Source of the DNA: Boletus sp. NGJ
Lineage: Eukaryota; Basidiomycota; Agaricomycetes; Boletales; Boletaceae
Length of the DNA: 64,000 nt
Direction of reading: 5' to 3'
NCBI GenBank assembly: GCA_019096195.1
Contig: JAGTXK010000139.1
Coordinates: 1 to 64,000 of the forward strand
The position numbers were made by a program, and so were the translations under genes. Position 1 is the stretch's first letter. Every line of letters starts with the position of its first letter. Shown here piece after piece: positions 33,801 to 45,318 of this stretch. The notes beneath the pieces were generated by a model. The model searched no databases, had not been told where the DNA came from, and worked only from the letters and a program-made list of their open reading frames with translations.

Positions 33801-34657
33801 AGCCCGCCCAGCGAAAGGAGGTTGCCATGCGCAACAACAACGAAGCCAGAATGGCTCTCACCCGCCTATCAGAGATAGTTGACACCTTGGTTCCAAAGGG
33901 CTCGAAAGGCGGGGCTCTCGCGAAGGCCAACGGAGACATTGGAAACATCGTTGAACAAGAGATGCTCCACGCAGCCCAGGCTATCGAGGCAGCCACCCAG
34001 AGGCTGCAAGAACTCATGTCTCGCCCGCGCGACTCGTCACGGTTCAGCGCCGTGGATCTTCAAGTCCACGATTCAATTCTTTCAGCAGCGATGGCAATCA
34101 CGAGTGCCATCGCCCGCCTCATTCAGGCCGCAACGGAGTCTCAGCAGGAGATCGTCGCACAAGGCAAAGGGTCGAGCTCCGTGCAACAGTTCTACAAGCG
34201 TAACAACAGGTGGACCGAGGGTCTCATCTCTGCAGCGAAATCGGTCGCGTTCGCTACGAATTTGCTCATTGAAAGTGCTGATGGTGTGCTCTCTGGTACA
34301 CACTCGCTTGAGCAACTCATCGTTGCCTCTAACGAGGTCGCCGCGGCGACCGCCCAGCTCGTTGCTGCGTCTCGTGTAAAGGCGAACCTCATGTCCAAGA
34401 CCCAAGAGCGACTTGAGCTTGCCGCCAAGGCCGTCACTGAAGCTTGCAAAGCACTTGTCAGGCAAGTCAAGGCAGTCTCCGCGAAACAAATGCAAGAAGA
34501 AGAAGTAGACTACAAGAACATGGCCGTCTTGGAGTTCAAGCGGCGAGAGATGGAGCAGCAGGTCGAGATTTTGAAGTTTGAAAAGGAGCTGGGCGCCGCG
34601 AGACATCGTCTGGGTGCGATGCGGCGCGCTGGGTACCACACGGAAGAGACGGACTGA
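30801..34657 (+). CDS. SLA2: Endocytic adaptor Sla2/End4 (HIP1R family)
   Basis: Links the clathrin coat and PIP2 membranes to actin during endocytosis. Exons 30801-30814 (tentative), 30941-31101, 31153-31295, 31355-31430, 31480-31618, 31667-31851, 31900-32036, 32090-32497, 32550-33035, 33082-33231, 33282-33366, 33420-34657; 1073 aa. An N-terminal ANTH domain (about 30-300) has INIKKATSADE, KHVRKCIVYTWDYHS and FKALITVHKVLQEGHPN. A Pro-rich linker and a Gln/Glu/Arg-rich coiled coil (about 350-640) follow. The C-terminal I/LWEQ (THATCH) actin-binding module includes VKANLMSKTQERLELAAKAV and VRQVKAVSAKQ. The 14-nt first exon (MMVAQ) was chosen for its GTAAGT donor and phase; another start is possible. 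All other junctions are secure. Confidence 0.94.
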
Positions 34658-35101
34658 CGGAGTTCCAACTGTTAAACACCAAACTGATATCTTGCCCCTC
34701 GTTCATTTGTTTCTGCTTCTCACCATCGATAATCTACATGTAATATTATCCCGTTGCGTAGGATCGACACTTAACCAGGTCACTTTCCATTCCCATGTAT
34801 ACGACAGTGCAGTGAAAACGCTGCCCAAAGGGGCCAGCTAAAGGATCAGACCAAGCAAACAACGCTCTCTGTTCATTTGGCGTGCAGAATCATTGGGTGT
34901 ACTGCATCAACAAGCTTATCCATAGGCACTCGAATATTGGATAGCGTGCTTGTACAAAACTGATTTTTGGTAACCAAGATGAACAAAGAGGTCTCAAGGT
35001 GCTGGAGGACGACACAAACGTAGCTGTTAGATATGTGAGCTGACCGATTGCGCCGAACAGTTGCGATGAACCTACCTGAGGACCCTGTCTCCATAACCCA
35101 C
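34658..35101. other. 3' intergenic region between SLA2 and a convergent gene
   Basis: No gene is seen. Both flanking genes end here, so it holds two 3' UTRs. Small minus-strand frames at 34873-35120 have no recognisable content. Confidence 0.45.
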
Positions 35102-36009
35102 TTATCCTAATTCCGCCCAAACATCCTCCGCATCACGCTCACGAATTGCTTGAGCAGCACGTGGCATATCCGACATCCTCTCCGGCTGTGCATCCTCTTG
35201 TGTATCAAACAACGCTGGCTCACCCACAAGCGGCTGGCCGAGTTCCGCGTCCGCGTCCGCGTCTGCGTCTTCGTCTTCGTCTTCGAGATCAAGATCAAGG
35301 CTACGATACCCTGCACGACGAATCGTAGATATGTCGATAGGCTTCGGTTGCGAAAATATAGACTGGCCAGATCTGCCAGCCTGTCAATCCTTGCAACACG
35401 TCACAGAATTTTGACGCACTGCCTCATCACCGCAGCTAGGCGGCCAAACTGTAACACGTTACGAGCTATCAGCAGCAAGGTGTCGAGCAACTCTTCCTCC
35501 TTGCTTGTAGCATCGCAGTCCGAGAATGCCAGAACTAGAAGTGTGATTGCGCAAAATAATGTGAGGATCAGATCTAATGTATTGTAGGGTGATCTCCAGA
35601 ATTGCTGGGCTCAAAATTAGTTTTTCTCAATGTGAATTATTTACCATGAGCTCACCCTTCCAAAGGCAACGAAACGAACACCCACTTCAAGAATCATTGA
35701 AGTGTTGATGACGACTTCGAGAACGTAGAACGCAGGGCCTGGACAGCCGTCTGACAAACTGAGTGCGACCGTCGTGACTGACAGTGCGGCCATCACTAGA
35801 TAGAGAACAATATATGTTCGTGAATACACAAAACGATTGGCGATTCCACGCGTTATTTCTTTGCGGGTGAGTGCGTATATCGAACGTGGAGGTCTGTAGT
35901 CGTAGGGTATACGTCAATGGAGTTCGAGCGCCTGGATAACAGACACGAACGTCGACTCCGAGGGCAGCATACCCGCTGCATCATCATAGGCATCGAGTGT
36001 CTCAGGCAT
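35102..36009 (-). CDS. Small voltage-sensor-like four-helix membrane protein
   Basis: Exons 36009-35951, 35893-35656, 35604-35431, 35380-35102; 249 aa. Four predicted helices look like the S1-S4 half of an ion-transport domain: S1 about 47-67 (YIVLYLVMAALSVTTVALSL), S2 about 74-98 ending LEVGVRFVAFGR, S3 with the conserved Asp (YNTLDLILTLFCAITLL), and S4 with spaced Arg (LLIARNVLQFGRLA). No S5-S6 pore follows. Instead there is a cytosolic tail with an Asp/Glu/Ala repeat (DLEDEDEDADADADAE) encoded by GAC/GCG-type trinucleotide repetition near 35250-35290. Related short VSD-only proteins include Hv1-like channels; channel activity is not claimed. Frame closes at all junctions. No other family recognised. 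Confidence 0.8.
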
Positions 36010-36397
36010 TCCGAGTACGAGGCAAATGGCGGCTATGGGCTTGCTGTAGTTTGTGTCATGCTGAGCTTGGCACGCCGCAACCTGCCTTGAGCTTGGCACG
36101 TAGGTCAGAGACAAACAAGCGCAAACAGACCTCGCACTTTCTGGGGAAATAAAATATGCGGTTCACGTCCAGCCTGAGCGTTATTCGTAGGTCGAGGAGA
36201 TGCCTCAGCGATATCCAGCACACCAGTAGCTCAGTACGATAGAACAGTATAACCCAATGAATAACCCCAGGTGGACGCATCGGAGTCTGAAATGCCTGAG
36301 ACGACTCAGATCACGTAATGCACTGTACGACCGAGGCCAATCCTTGACCATCCCCACAACTCTCTGATTTTCACCATCCACGTAGAATTTAGCCAAG
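36010..36397. promoter_or_regulatory. Divergent region between the voltage-sensor-like gene and CWC25
   Basis: About 390 bp between two divergent start codons; no gene seen. Minus-strand frames in 36056-36501 overlap the CWC25 first exon and are taken as chance frames. Confidence 0.4.
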
Positions 36398-37792
36398 ATG
36401 GGTGGCGGAGACTTGAACATGAAGAAATCCTGGCACCCGCTCCTCCTGAAGAACCAGGAGCGGGTCTGGTTGGAAGAAAAGAAAGCCGTAAGTGTTCTCA
36501 TCCTCTATTGCTCGTCATCCAACCAACGCTCGCCCCCTCCAGCTTGAGGAGAAGAAGAAGCTTGACCAGCTCCGAAAGGAGAAGGAGGAGGAACGCCAGC
36601 TGCAGGAACTTCAACGCCTCCAGGAGGAGCAAACAGGAAAGAAAAGAACAGAGAAACTAGAATGGATGTATACCACTCCAGCGACAGGTAGCAATCAGAA
36701 CCCTAACGACCTGGAGGACTATCTCCTTGGGAAGAAACGAGTGGACAAAATCTTGACTGCGGATGACAACGCAAAGGTACGCCCCGTCTCGGTTCTTGCT
36801 TTTTTTTACCCTAACGTGTTGTCCAGTTGGGAGCTTCGCACAAGAATTTCATTGCCATCCAAAATGCCAACACTGCCCGAGACATCTCCTCGAAAATTCG
36901 CGAGGATCCATTACTTATGATGAAGCAACAAGAACAAGCTGCCTACCAAGCATTGATGTCTAATCCCCTTCGTTTTCGTGATTTGCAAGAACGAAATGGT
37001 ATCAAACCGAAAAAGAGCAAGCAGAAGGAGAAGAAGCGAGATAGGAAGGAAAGGAAGGGTAAGGAAAAATCAATGGACGCCGAACCTCGTACAAGGGGAC
37101 GTACACCCTCGCGGAGTCCTAGTCCAATGGACGACTATCGGAGGCGCCGCTCTCGTTCGTACGGTCACTGCGACCGTGATTATGCAAGGCGTTCACCCAG
37201 TCCCTATACTCGTCGTTCTCGATCCCCTATCCGCTCTCATCGCGACAGCCGCAGGAATGAATACAGCTCACGAAGAAGTCAGAGTCGCAGTCCTGATCCT
37301 TATCACAGGCGCCGAGACGACCGCGTTCGTGCGTGGCCTCGCTCGGATGAATCTGACGATCACAAGCGCAACTATTTGAGAGGTGAGAAACATGAGAGTC
37401 GATATGCCGATGACTTGAGGAAGCGCCGACGAAGTCCCAGTCCTGTAAATGACAAAGCGAAGCGTTCCCGGATCTCACCCCCTCCACGACAGTCTCGTCC
37501 TCATCCAGCGGACTCAGCCTCGAAGCCTTCCGACGATACTCAGGACCGTGCGGCGCGGTTAGCTACCATGCAATCGAGTGCCTCCACTATGGAGGCTGAT
37601 CGGCAAAAACGTTTGCTGGAGCTTTTAGCAAAGGAAAAGGCAGAGTTGGAAGCCGAAAACGAAGCAAGGTTGAAGTCAAGAGGTGTGGGGGGTTTCTTGA
37701 GCCAGGAGCAGAAGAAAGTGTTTGGTGGTGAAGGAGGTCTAGAAGACCGGATCAGGAGGGGGCGCGGTGGCCTTGTCGTTGATGCGGACTGA
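36398..37792 (+). CDS. CWC25: Pre-mRNA splicing factor Cwc25
   Basis: Step-one splicing factor that joins the activated spliceosome just before branching. Exons 36398-36487, 36543-36776, 36827-37792; 429 aa. The N-terminus [14 protein letters not shown] and the following basic helix ([20 protein letters not shown]) are diagnostic, as is [13 protein letters not shown] with [13 protein letters not shown]. The central and C-terminal part is Arg/Ser/Glu-rich ([21 protein letters not shown]), extending the yeast protein as is usual in fungi with many introns. An intron directly follows the KKA codons of exon 1. It converges on an unannotated region. Confidence 0.95.
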
Positions 37793-40104
37793 GCATTATT
37801 GCGGTATTGTCCCTCGTTTACTTTCTTGTGTGTACGTTTGTTACATTAGCATCCCAATCACAGCTGATATCCCAGACCCTGGGTTTCATAATCCTGAAGA
37901 ACTTCAAGTCCACCCATTAACTAAACTATCAGCCCAACGTGATGTATCGATAGTGGCGGATTTATGATCTCGAAGAGGCACCGTCTGTGGGAACGGTTGC
38001 GGGCGTTTAAGAATGTCTTGCAGTGGCAGCCGAAGTGTTTCCCGCCAGGCTCGTTTGCAGGTGGCCCGCGAGAGAGCGCCAAGTCCAAAGCCTGCGAAGT
38101 CCAACTTCCTTTGACGCATGTCTTGCGGGACTCCCCCGGAAACGCTAAACAAGGCGGCGCAGTCTCTTGCCTCCAGCACAGCTAGAGACTTCCACACCAT
38201 ATTATCTATGAGACCCACTGGCTACAATGTGGTTGATGACATACCTCAGTTGCTAAACGCTTCGACTGGTGTTGTTGGCGTCCTTCCTGGCCATGTGGGA
38301 CCGAGGAGAGTCTGTCCCATTGCCAGAACAGGTCGAACGAAGACTGGCGTTCGGAATGTCCCTTCTCCTGAGCAACTTTTGGGTAAAAGGAATAATTCTG
38401 ACCAGTGGGTGTTAGGTTATGAGTTGATGTTAGGGACTTGCGAACGACAGGGTCTATGACAGTGGCGTCTACTTACCTTCCTCAGTCGGTCCGCCGGCGG
38501 CACCGTCAGTTCGGAAGCAAAACGAACGTGGGGTTGTTTGGCAGACCGAGAGGCCATCGATGCCGGATCGAGGTCGAGGTATGGAAGAAAGTGGATTGCA
38601 GTTCCAACCGCCTTTTAAACTAAATCTCCAGACCGCGAGACTGATTTGAAACAAATCGCCCAACTGCTTAGCAATGGTAACGCATCGATCACAAGAAATT
38701 CAATTACGACGGATGCGTGGACATATGGGGATACGCAGATCAAGTCCACTAGGATCTACTACATGGACAGCCCTGTCGTGGTGAGAGGGAGAGACATCGC
38801 AGCTTCCTTGTGGACCGCCGCGCGGCTCTTGCGAAGACGACCGCGTAGGATAAGAGCAAAGTCCTGGGTGTCACAATGAGCCAACGTGACGATGCAAATA
38901 AAGATAGTCCTTACAATGACCAGATGTACGGAGCCAAGCCGCATGTGCGCGTTGTCTCGACCAATCATTTGAGAAACTACTGTACGGAGGCCAGCCAAGT
39001 AATCATCTTCGAGGAGCGTTGGCTATATTCCACAGTCAGTTGGACAGAGAGGCCATGTGTTGCGTTCTGACCAGAGAGAATGAGTCAGGAATTGGATTCA
39101 TGCGAGCTAGTAACATGTCAGCTTCGAAATCAGCATCCTCGGCAGGTTCCTTTAGTCACGAAATGAGACCTCTTCTCTGTACTAACTGAGGCTCCGTACC
39201 ATCATGTCCATAGAACTATGCAAGGACTGGGTGCGGGTTGTGTTATAAGGATGGTACCTTCGACGACGCAGAGATTTATAGCTCGGGAGCCTCATATACG
39301 GTGACGCTGGGACGGTATTCCCGGATGAGTATAACTGGTCGTAAGGAACGGACATTTAGTGCGTGCGCGAAAGGGGAGACGTGGGGCCGAAGGGTTGAAA
39401 GGAGAGAGGGGATAAGTCGAACAACCATCCAAAACCAGTTCTGACTCTCTGTGCACGTTTTAGAGGCATGCAAAGCATATTTCGTCAATTTTAAAGACCG
39501 CGTTGTGTTGGGGGCCTGGTAGGATCTTCGCTGTCTGGTTTTGGCTGGTAGATCACTTGTCTGTCAATGGTGTAAGCTAAGTTCAGAGTGGTCAGTTCTT
39601 GGAGTCACCAGATATTTGATTGGCTAAGATGTTGGTTCCATTCACCGTCGTGGAGTTCCATCTGTGGCCACTCAGTACGGAAATGAGGTCTGATGGTATG
39701 AAGAGAAATTTCCGTTACCTTGAGTTTCGAGTGTCCACCGTGACCCCAGGCGACGAGTAAGCAACATGTCCGGAGGCTTTTTCGGAGGCTTTTCTGAGTG
39801 CAGCATGGTGAAGCTCTGACTCATGCTCAGGTATTGCCTTGTCCAGCCGTTTTCAGACAGTTCATATAGTCGGTTAGCAAGTCTCACCTTGCATTGCGTC
39901 CTTACTGATCCCCGGATATCAATTAAAGTGATTACCGGCCACGTGACCCATGACGGTGACCATATACATAGTACGTCGAGAAGCTCTTATACCTGTCATC
40001 AAATAAATTAGTTCGTGGATATCATCTCTGAAGGGGGGGGGTGCAAAGAACATGCCGCTTTTGTCGCTTATGTTCGACATAAGTGCACCATGTGGCAATC
40101 CCAT
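37793..40104. other. Low-coding-density region
   Basis: More than 2 kb without a recognisable gene. Scattered short frames on both strands do not assemble. One direct duplication is visible near 39770-39795, where CGGAGGCTTTT occurs twice in close succession. The region may be gene-free or carry remnants too old to identify. Confidence 0.4.
37904..38218 (-). CDS. Possible small hypothetical protein (104 aa)
   Basis: A single open frame from MGLIDNMVWKSL to a stop before CWC25's 3' flank. Composition is protein-like (Arg, Leu and Ala rich, few rare residues), but I see no homologue, domain or supporting splice structure. It converges with CWC25 with about 110 bp between stops. It may be an exon of a longer gene or a chance frame. 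Confidence 0.2.
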   Translation of the reverse strand: MGLIDNMVWKSLAVLEARDCAALFSVSGGVPQDMRQRKLDFAGFGLGALSRATCKRAWRETLRLPLQDILKRPQPFPQTVPLRDHKSATIDTSRWADSLVNGWT

Positions 40105-41123
40105 CTAGTCCAACCCTGTTTTCCAAGAAATTTGCAATTCCTCGGGGTGGAGGAAGAGCATCATCAAGCTCATAATTGACAGACATAGTGATCTTCTCGT
40201 ATCAGGGAGCATGATCGTTTGGCAGCATGAGCACGCTTGCGCCTTTTGCAGCTGAGAGAGTAGCACAGAATTAGTAAATTGCATAGCAATACAGCAAGGA
40301 GTGAACACCGTGCAAGGTGAAAAGGCAGACCAGTGCCATGCACCTTTTTTTGTCCGGGCTCAACCTTCACAAGCTGCAGTGCTTTCACAAGAACCAATCT
40401 GAGTTCATCTTTACTGCTCAAATCTATTAGTGGAACTGTACCTTGTATGGGCCTCGGTGCTGCCAGTGAGACTCAATTGGGGTAGTCCTGCTTCATGATC
40501 TTCTCCATCAGTTTTGGCTCCATCTCACCCAATTTCCGAAGGAGTGCCTGATCTTCCGCATTTTACACTTTGTCTTACAGGCTGGCAGCGAACCGACACT
40601 GGCAGGTGAAGTGAGAACAGAATCCAAGAACAACACACAGTACTCACGTATATACTCCCTCATGCTAGTAAGTGCATTTTCTTTCATGAAATATACAAGT
40701 AGCTTACATTGAGCTGGATTGTGGTCTTTTTGGTGTTCGGTCCAGGTTGACAAGAACAAGAAGCCATTTCACACTGCCACATCATATTGTGTAGCCTCTG
40801 TCTGAGATCCTGACATTCACTATAGGTCTCTGTTTTGTGAGTCATAAGAATCAGATTCTATCTTTTCCACTCACAATGACAACACAATGATATGAGGTGG
40901 TTGTATTCATTCCCTGCAACTCTAACACTTGTTTTTTGGTTCCTTCCCAACTCCAGTGTGCCTGGTGTAACAGGTAGCATTGGATGGCTGAAATTTAACA
41001 CAGATGATACACCAATTACGTCATGAGTTAGCTCCCCATTGAATTGCCAGAAGATCGTAGACATCCTGTGCACCGCGTACAAGGCTTGTAGATCTTCATG
41101 TACATTATACTGTAAGGAAAGAA
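40105..41123. other. AT-richer interval with minus-strand open frames of unclear status
   Basis: Minus-strand frames at 40105-40308, 40170-40421, 40508-40759 and 40858-41082 show protein-like runs (for example NPAQCKLLVYFMKENALTSM). They are separated by plausible donor sites such as GTAAGC and GTGAGT. They may be exons of one unrecognised or decayed gene; I could not close the frames. Base composition resembles the 1.5-3.2 kb region more than the flanking housekeeping genes. Confidence 0.3.
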
Positions 41124-42326
41124 ATGTCCCAGAAGGTAGTAATCTGCGGGGCCGGCTTTCTGGGTTTGTCCCCTCAGTTATTTACCATTCTCCAGACGCT
41201 CATCCTCGCTTGGGTTTCGCTAGGGTTCAACATCACCAAAGCCTTGCTAACTGCAGTGGTGGGCAACCTGCCACGACAAATATCCTGTGTTCAGATCTCC
41301 TCTCATTCTCCAGAGGAAGTCCAAGAAGCATTGAAGACCACACAAGACTTAGATCACACCTGCCTTCTTCCACCACACCCTGTGGATGTCACAGACCCCC
41401 AGTCGCTGGATACCACCTTCAAGGACGCTGATGTCGTAGTATCCCTTGTAGGTTTACTAAGAGGAACTCAAGGACAATTTGAATCTTTGCAGTGGAGGGG
41501 CGCAGAGAATGTTGCGAAAGCCACATCTAGTGTAGGTGCAAAACTCATCCACTTCAGCGCCATAGGTGCAGACGTCGACAGCGCCATTCCTATTGGAGGA
41601 CTAAAGCCCTTGGGGAGAGAGCTATTTACTCTCACTGTCCGGATGCTACTGTCTTTCACCCAAGTATAGTGTTTGGTCTGGGAGACAGCTTCTTCATGGT
41701 AAGGTCTACTAGCATTCTAAATCGCAGGACTACAGAGTTCACCTCAGAGCCCCAGAGACTCGCCAAGCTGGCAAGTGTCCTTCCCTTCATGCCTGTGTTT
41801 GGCAGGGGGACTACTCGCTTTCAGCCTGTGTTTGCCAGTGACTTGGCCCATGCAGTTCAAGGAATAGTTGAGCTTTCGGAGACAAGGGGACAGGTTGGTG
41901 GAAAGATCATTGAGGTAGGGGGACTGGATAGTTAGTCAGAATACTTCTCACCTTTGCGTCTCAACTGACTCTGACCTGCAGTCTTCACCTACAAGGAAAT
42001 CATCAACTTGGTGCTGCGTTACACACATCGGTGGTGCCCCACTGTATCTATCCCATATAGCATAGGCATGTTACAGGGTGCAGTCCTTGAACATCTACCT
42101 GACAACATATTCACTGTAACCCAGGATCAGGTATTAGAGCAACCCTTTACTTTGGTCCTCACTACTGCTTACCTCCAAGTCTGAGTAGATTCTTCAACTG
42201 AAGAAAGATAACATCATGACCAAATCTAGCAAACCAGCGTTTTCAGATCTACTCGTCCGAGAAATAGGTTTACCATTAACGTCTGTGCATGCAGTTTTAC
42301 CCACCTATCTCCACAAGCGAGTGTAA
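41124..42326 (+). pseudogene. COQ11/NDUFA9-like NAD(P)-binding protein with a one-base deletion
   Basis: Atypical short-chain dehydrogenase fold; Coq11 orthologues sit in the mitochondrial coenzyme Q synthome. Exons 41124-41163, 41224-41698, 41756-41930, 41982-42130, 42189-42326. Visible: the dinucleotide loop GAGFLG, HPVDVTDPQSLDTTFKDADV, VVSLVGLL, FSAIGAD, then after the break YWRTKALGERAI (the YxxxK-like region), VFGLGDSFF, GTTRFQPVF and a C-terminal LTSVHAVLPTYL. The frame before about 41590 (ending near SAIP) and the frame after it (YWRT) differ by one. With one extra base there, all five exons close. Either a recent inactivating deletion or a sequence error. No other stop or indel was found. 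Confidence 0.82.
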
Positions 42327-42656
42327 GTTATGCCTGTACAATCAGCTTTTGTATATGTAGCAGGCTCAAGTTGTAGCAACGATGATTCTGTGTTGTGTTT
42401 GTTTGTGTGTACATTATTAGTGTTGGCCTGTTGCACGCTTGTTCGCAAATGACATGATAGCTTTCTTGTAAGCTGTTTAATTACTGTAATACTAGCTCAT
42501 GCTTGACTGTAATGACTCCTGTTGTGTGCCGCTTGGGTGACGAATCCCCTGATATAAAAAGGCACTGGCTAAAATGATATGGCTCAGACACCACAGACTG
42601 GTTCTTGTCCCGTTCCTCCAACCGAATATGTGCAATGAACTGGATTTTTCCCTCGT
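42327..42656. other. Intergenic region before the MFS gene
   Basis: No gene seen; AT-rich, with TG-rich runs near 42390-42420. Likely the COQ11-like 3' end and the MFS promoter. Confidence 0.4.
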
Positions 42657-44675
42657 ATGGCAGTTAGACAAGTTGAACCTGAGACTGCTTGTCTATCTCA
42701 TCCCGGGCCTGGCTCAGAAGTGATTGACAAGGATGACACGGAACTCATCCCTCCCAAAGAGCTCAACGCTGTCATCAAACAGGAAGCAGAGAAGCCGTAT
42801 AGTATATACATGCTCTCTGAAAAATGGTACATCGTGTCCCTGGCATCTTTGGCAGCACTATTCAGGTAAGGTCACTGAACTGGTCTGGTTCTGCCAAGAG
42901 AAGTACCCCACTCAAATGGTGCAATTCTCCAGTCCATTGACAGCCAATATATATCTCCCAGCAATTCCCACTATAGCTACCGCCTTTAACAAGTCCATTG
43001 AGCTCATTAACTTGACTGTTACAGTGTACATGGTCCTGCAGGGTGTCTGTAAGCCACGTCGCCTTCCTGGATTGCAATGCTTTCTAGTCTGACAATTCCT
43101 GCACATTTAGCTCCTATGTTCTGGGGTTTGTTAGCAGATCGCTTGGGACAACACCCAATATTTCTTGCATGTTTGCTGGTGCTAAGTGCAGCTTGCGTCA
43201 GCCTTGCCTTGGTTCCAACTTCGGACTACTGGTTATTGATGTTACTCCGTTGCATTCAAGCCACTGGATCTGTGAGCACGGTTGCACTTGGTGGGTTTCA
43301 TATCTGATGTAGGCATTGCAAAGCTATCATGATGTTGACCCAAGACAGGTGCTGGAGTCATTGGGGATATCGCGACTCATGCTGAGTGTGGAGGTTTCTT
43401 TGGGTTGTTCGGTCTCGGCCCACTTGTATGTCATTCTGTATGAGTCACAATAGGGACTCACTGATGGAGACCAGTTTGGACCCACAATTGGATCTGTCAT
43501 AGGAGGCACCCTAGCTCAAAATGTAGGTTGGTGGTGAGTCTATTACCTGCAGAGAAACTTCACTTACTCACTACTCTTTGCTCGATACAGGTGGATATTC
43601 TGGTTGCTTTGCATTCTCTCTGCAGGGTGCTTCCTTGCTGTGATGACGTGTGTTCTCCGTTGTCATCTGCACCTTCTAGGAATTTGACACAATCAATAGT
43701 TTTCTACCAGAAACCCTCCAACAAATGGTCGGCAACGGCAGCATAATCCTGTTGAAAATCTATCAACCCCTCGTTTCTGTTGTCAGGGCCGGACGGCAGA
43801 ACAGGACGGCAGAGATGCCCCCTCCCCCACCCTTTTCCAACCTGCTTCAGATCCTGATGTACCTCAATGTGATGAACCTCTTGATTTTCAATGGGATTGT
43901 GTATGCAATCTTTTATGCTGTGACTACCACCATTTCCACACTATTCCAATCGATGTATCCATTCTTGAATGAAACCAATATTGGATTATGCTTCTTAGCC
44001 ATTGGTGGAGGAACAGTCATTGGTAGCTTGATCACAGGGAAACTCCTGGAGAGCGATTACAGGAAACTGGAGGAAAGGATTGCACGGAATGTGTCATTGG
44101 ATCCTGAAAACTCAGTCCCGCAGGACAGGTCGCAAGGGACGAAACCTTCCCGATTGAACAAGCAAGGATGCGAATGGCTCCATTCCACTTGATTGTATAC
44201 ACTGCATGTTGTGCTGGTTATGGTTGGTGTCTCGAGAAAGAGGTCAACATCGCGGCACCGCTAATGCTACAGATGATATGTAAGTTTTTTCGAACGATTT
44301 CCAGACATGCGAACGCTGAGCAGTTGCATAAATGTTTGTTTCCCTAGTGGCCATTACAGGAATAGCGCTGATGAACACTATACAAACTCTTTTGGTTGAC
44401 TTGTTGCCGGCGCACGGCTCTTCTGTGACCGCATGCGTAAGTCTTCGTCCTGCTTGTCATTTGGTGACTCCTACTAATAACATCTAGTAAGATGTTCATT
44501 GGGTGCCGCCATGGTGTCAGTCATCGACCTTCTAATGAAAGCCCTTGGAACGGGATGGACCTACATCCTGCTTGCTGGCATAAGCCTTTCCATCTCGCCG
44601 ATGATTTGGTTTGCAATGTGGGTGGGGCCTCGATGCCGAGCCAAACGCCGTGCAAAACAACATAAAACACCCTAG
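42657..44675 (+). pseudogene. MFS drug/polyamine-type transporter with broken frame
   Basis: Twelve-helix major facilitator of the DHA1 kind. Exons 42657-42865, 42933-43048, 43111-43290, 43349-43425, 43475-43533, 43591-43647, 43700-44279, 44348-44436 and about 44488-44675. The N-terminal half is whole: LTANIYLPAIPTIATAF, the motif A region WGLLADRLGQHPIFLAC, GAGVIGDIA, FGPTIGSVIGG and FLPETLQQMVGN. In the central loop, between about 44110 and 44140, the frame moves by one before ETFPIEQARMRMAPFHLIVY, and no intron can explain this. A second phase conflict occurs at the last junction (44437-44487) unless a poor GC donor is used. The C-terminus ends GPRCRAKRRAKQHKTP. Probably a decaying gene; two sequencing errors are the alternative. 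Confidence 0.75.
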
Positions 44676-44760
44676 TCTCTTTCATTTGACACAACAACAC
44701 AATTGTATGCACAGGAGACAACACGTAGAAAACAAGTTTAGCTAGAGTCAAACTGGTCAT

Positions 44761-45318
44761 TTATGAGAATGTGCAATTAGGTAAAGATGCATACCCGGTA
44801 CTATGAAAATGGGCAGCTATGCGGTCTCCAATAGCCTGGAGCTCCTTGCTTCCTTCCAGAAGTATTCGAGTACTCTCTGCAATATCTTTTCGCATGTACT
44901 CGACTTCCTCATCAGGAAGTAGTGTGCTGATGAAATCAGATCGTCTCAGGTCCTCGATGATACGACGGGTCTTGTCACCCCGAATGAAATCGTCCCTCAG
45001 GCAGCTGATGAGCTGGGTCTTTACAGCTGGCGTGTATGTGGGTGAGGTACGGATAAGCTGCTCCAATCTCTGGCATGTAGAGGTGCGGCTCTCCACAGCA
45101 GCCTGAAAACGCTCGATGACAAGGACGTTGGCATAGTTGAGTGTAGCCGCGGTGGGGACCACCTTTTTGGTCGACTCTGAGCTAGAGCTCGGCTCTCCTT
45201 GAGAACCCGATGAGGTGCCTGGATCGGGGAGTATGGCTTCACGAATTAAACGCGCAAAGTGGTCCTTGCTGGCGAGAGACCTCCGCTTCTGTTTCCGTGG
45301 CGTCCGGGTCTTCGCCAT
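44761..45318 (-). CDS. Hypothetical helical protein (185 aa)
   Basis: One open frame starting MAKTRTPRKQKRRSLASKDH, a basic N-terminus that could be a nuclear or nucleolar signal. A Ser-rich linker and a mainly alpha-helical C-terminal half (FQAAVESRTSTCQRLEQLIR; DFIRGDKTRRIIEDLRRSDF) follow. I do not recognise a family. The frame is also open upstream to 45561, but the ATG at 45318 fits the basic start best. It converges with the broken MFS gene. Composition is close to that of the intact neighbours. Confidence 0.55.
   Translation of the reverse strand: MAKTRTPRKQKRRSLASKDHFARLIREAILPDPGTSSGSQGEPSSSSESTKKVVPTAATLNYANVLVIERFQAAVESRTSTCQRLEQLIRTSPTYTPAVKTQLISCLRDDFIRGDKTRRIIEDLRRSDFISTLLPDEEVEYMRKDIAESTRILLEGSKELQAIGDRIAAHFHSTGYASLPNCTFS

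Noticed and set aside
41699-41727. A 29-nt intron in the COQ11-like gene ending at the first AG
   Set aside because: Too short. The AG at 41754-41755 gives a 57-nt intron and the expected RLAKLASVLPFMP sequence.
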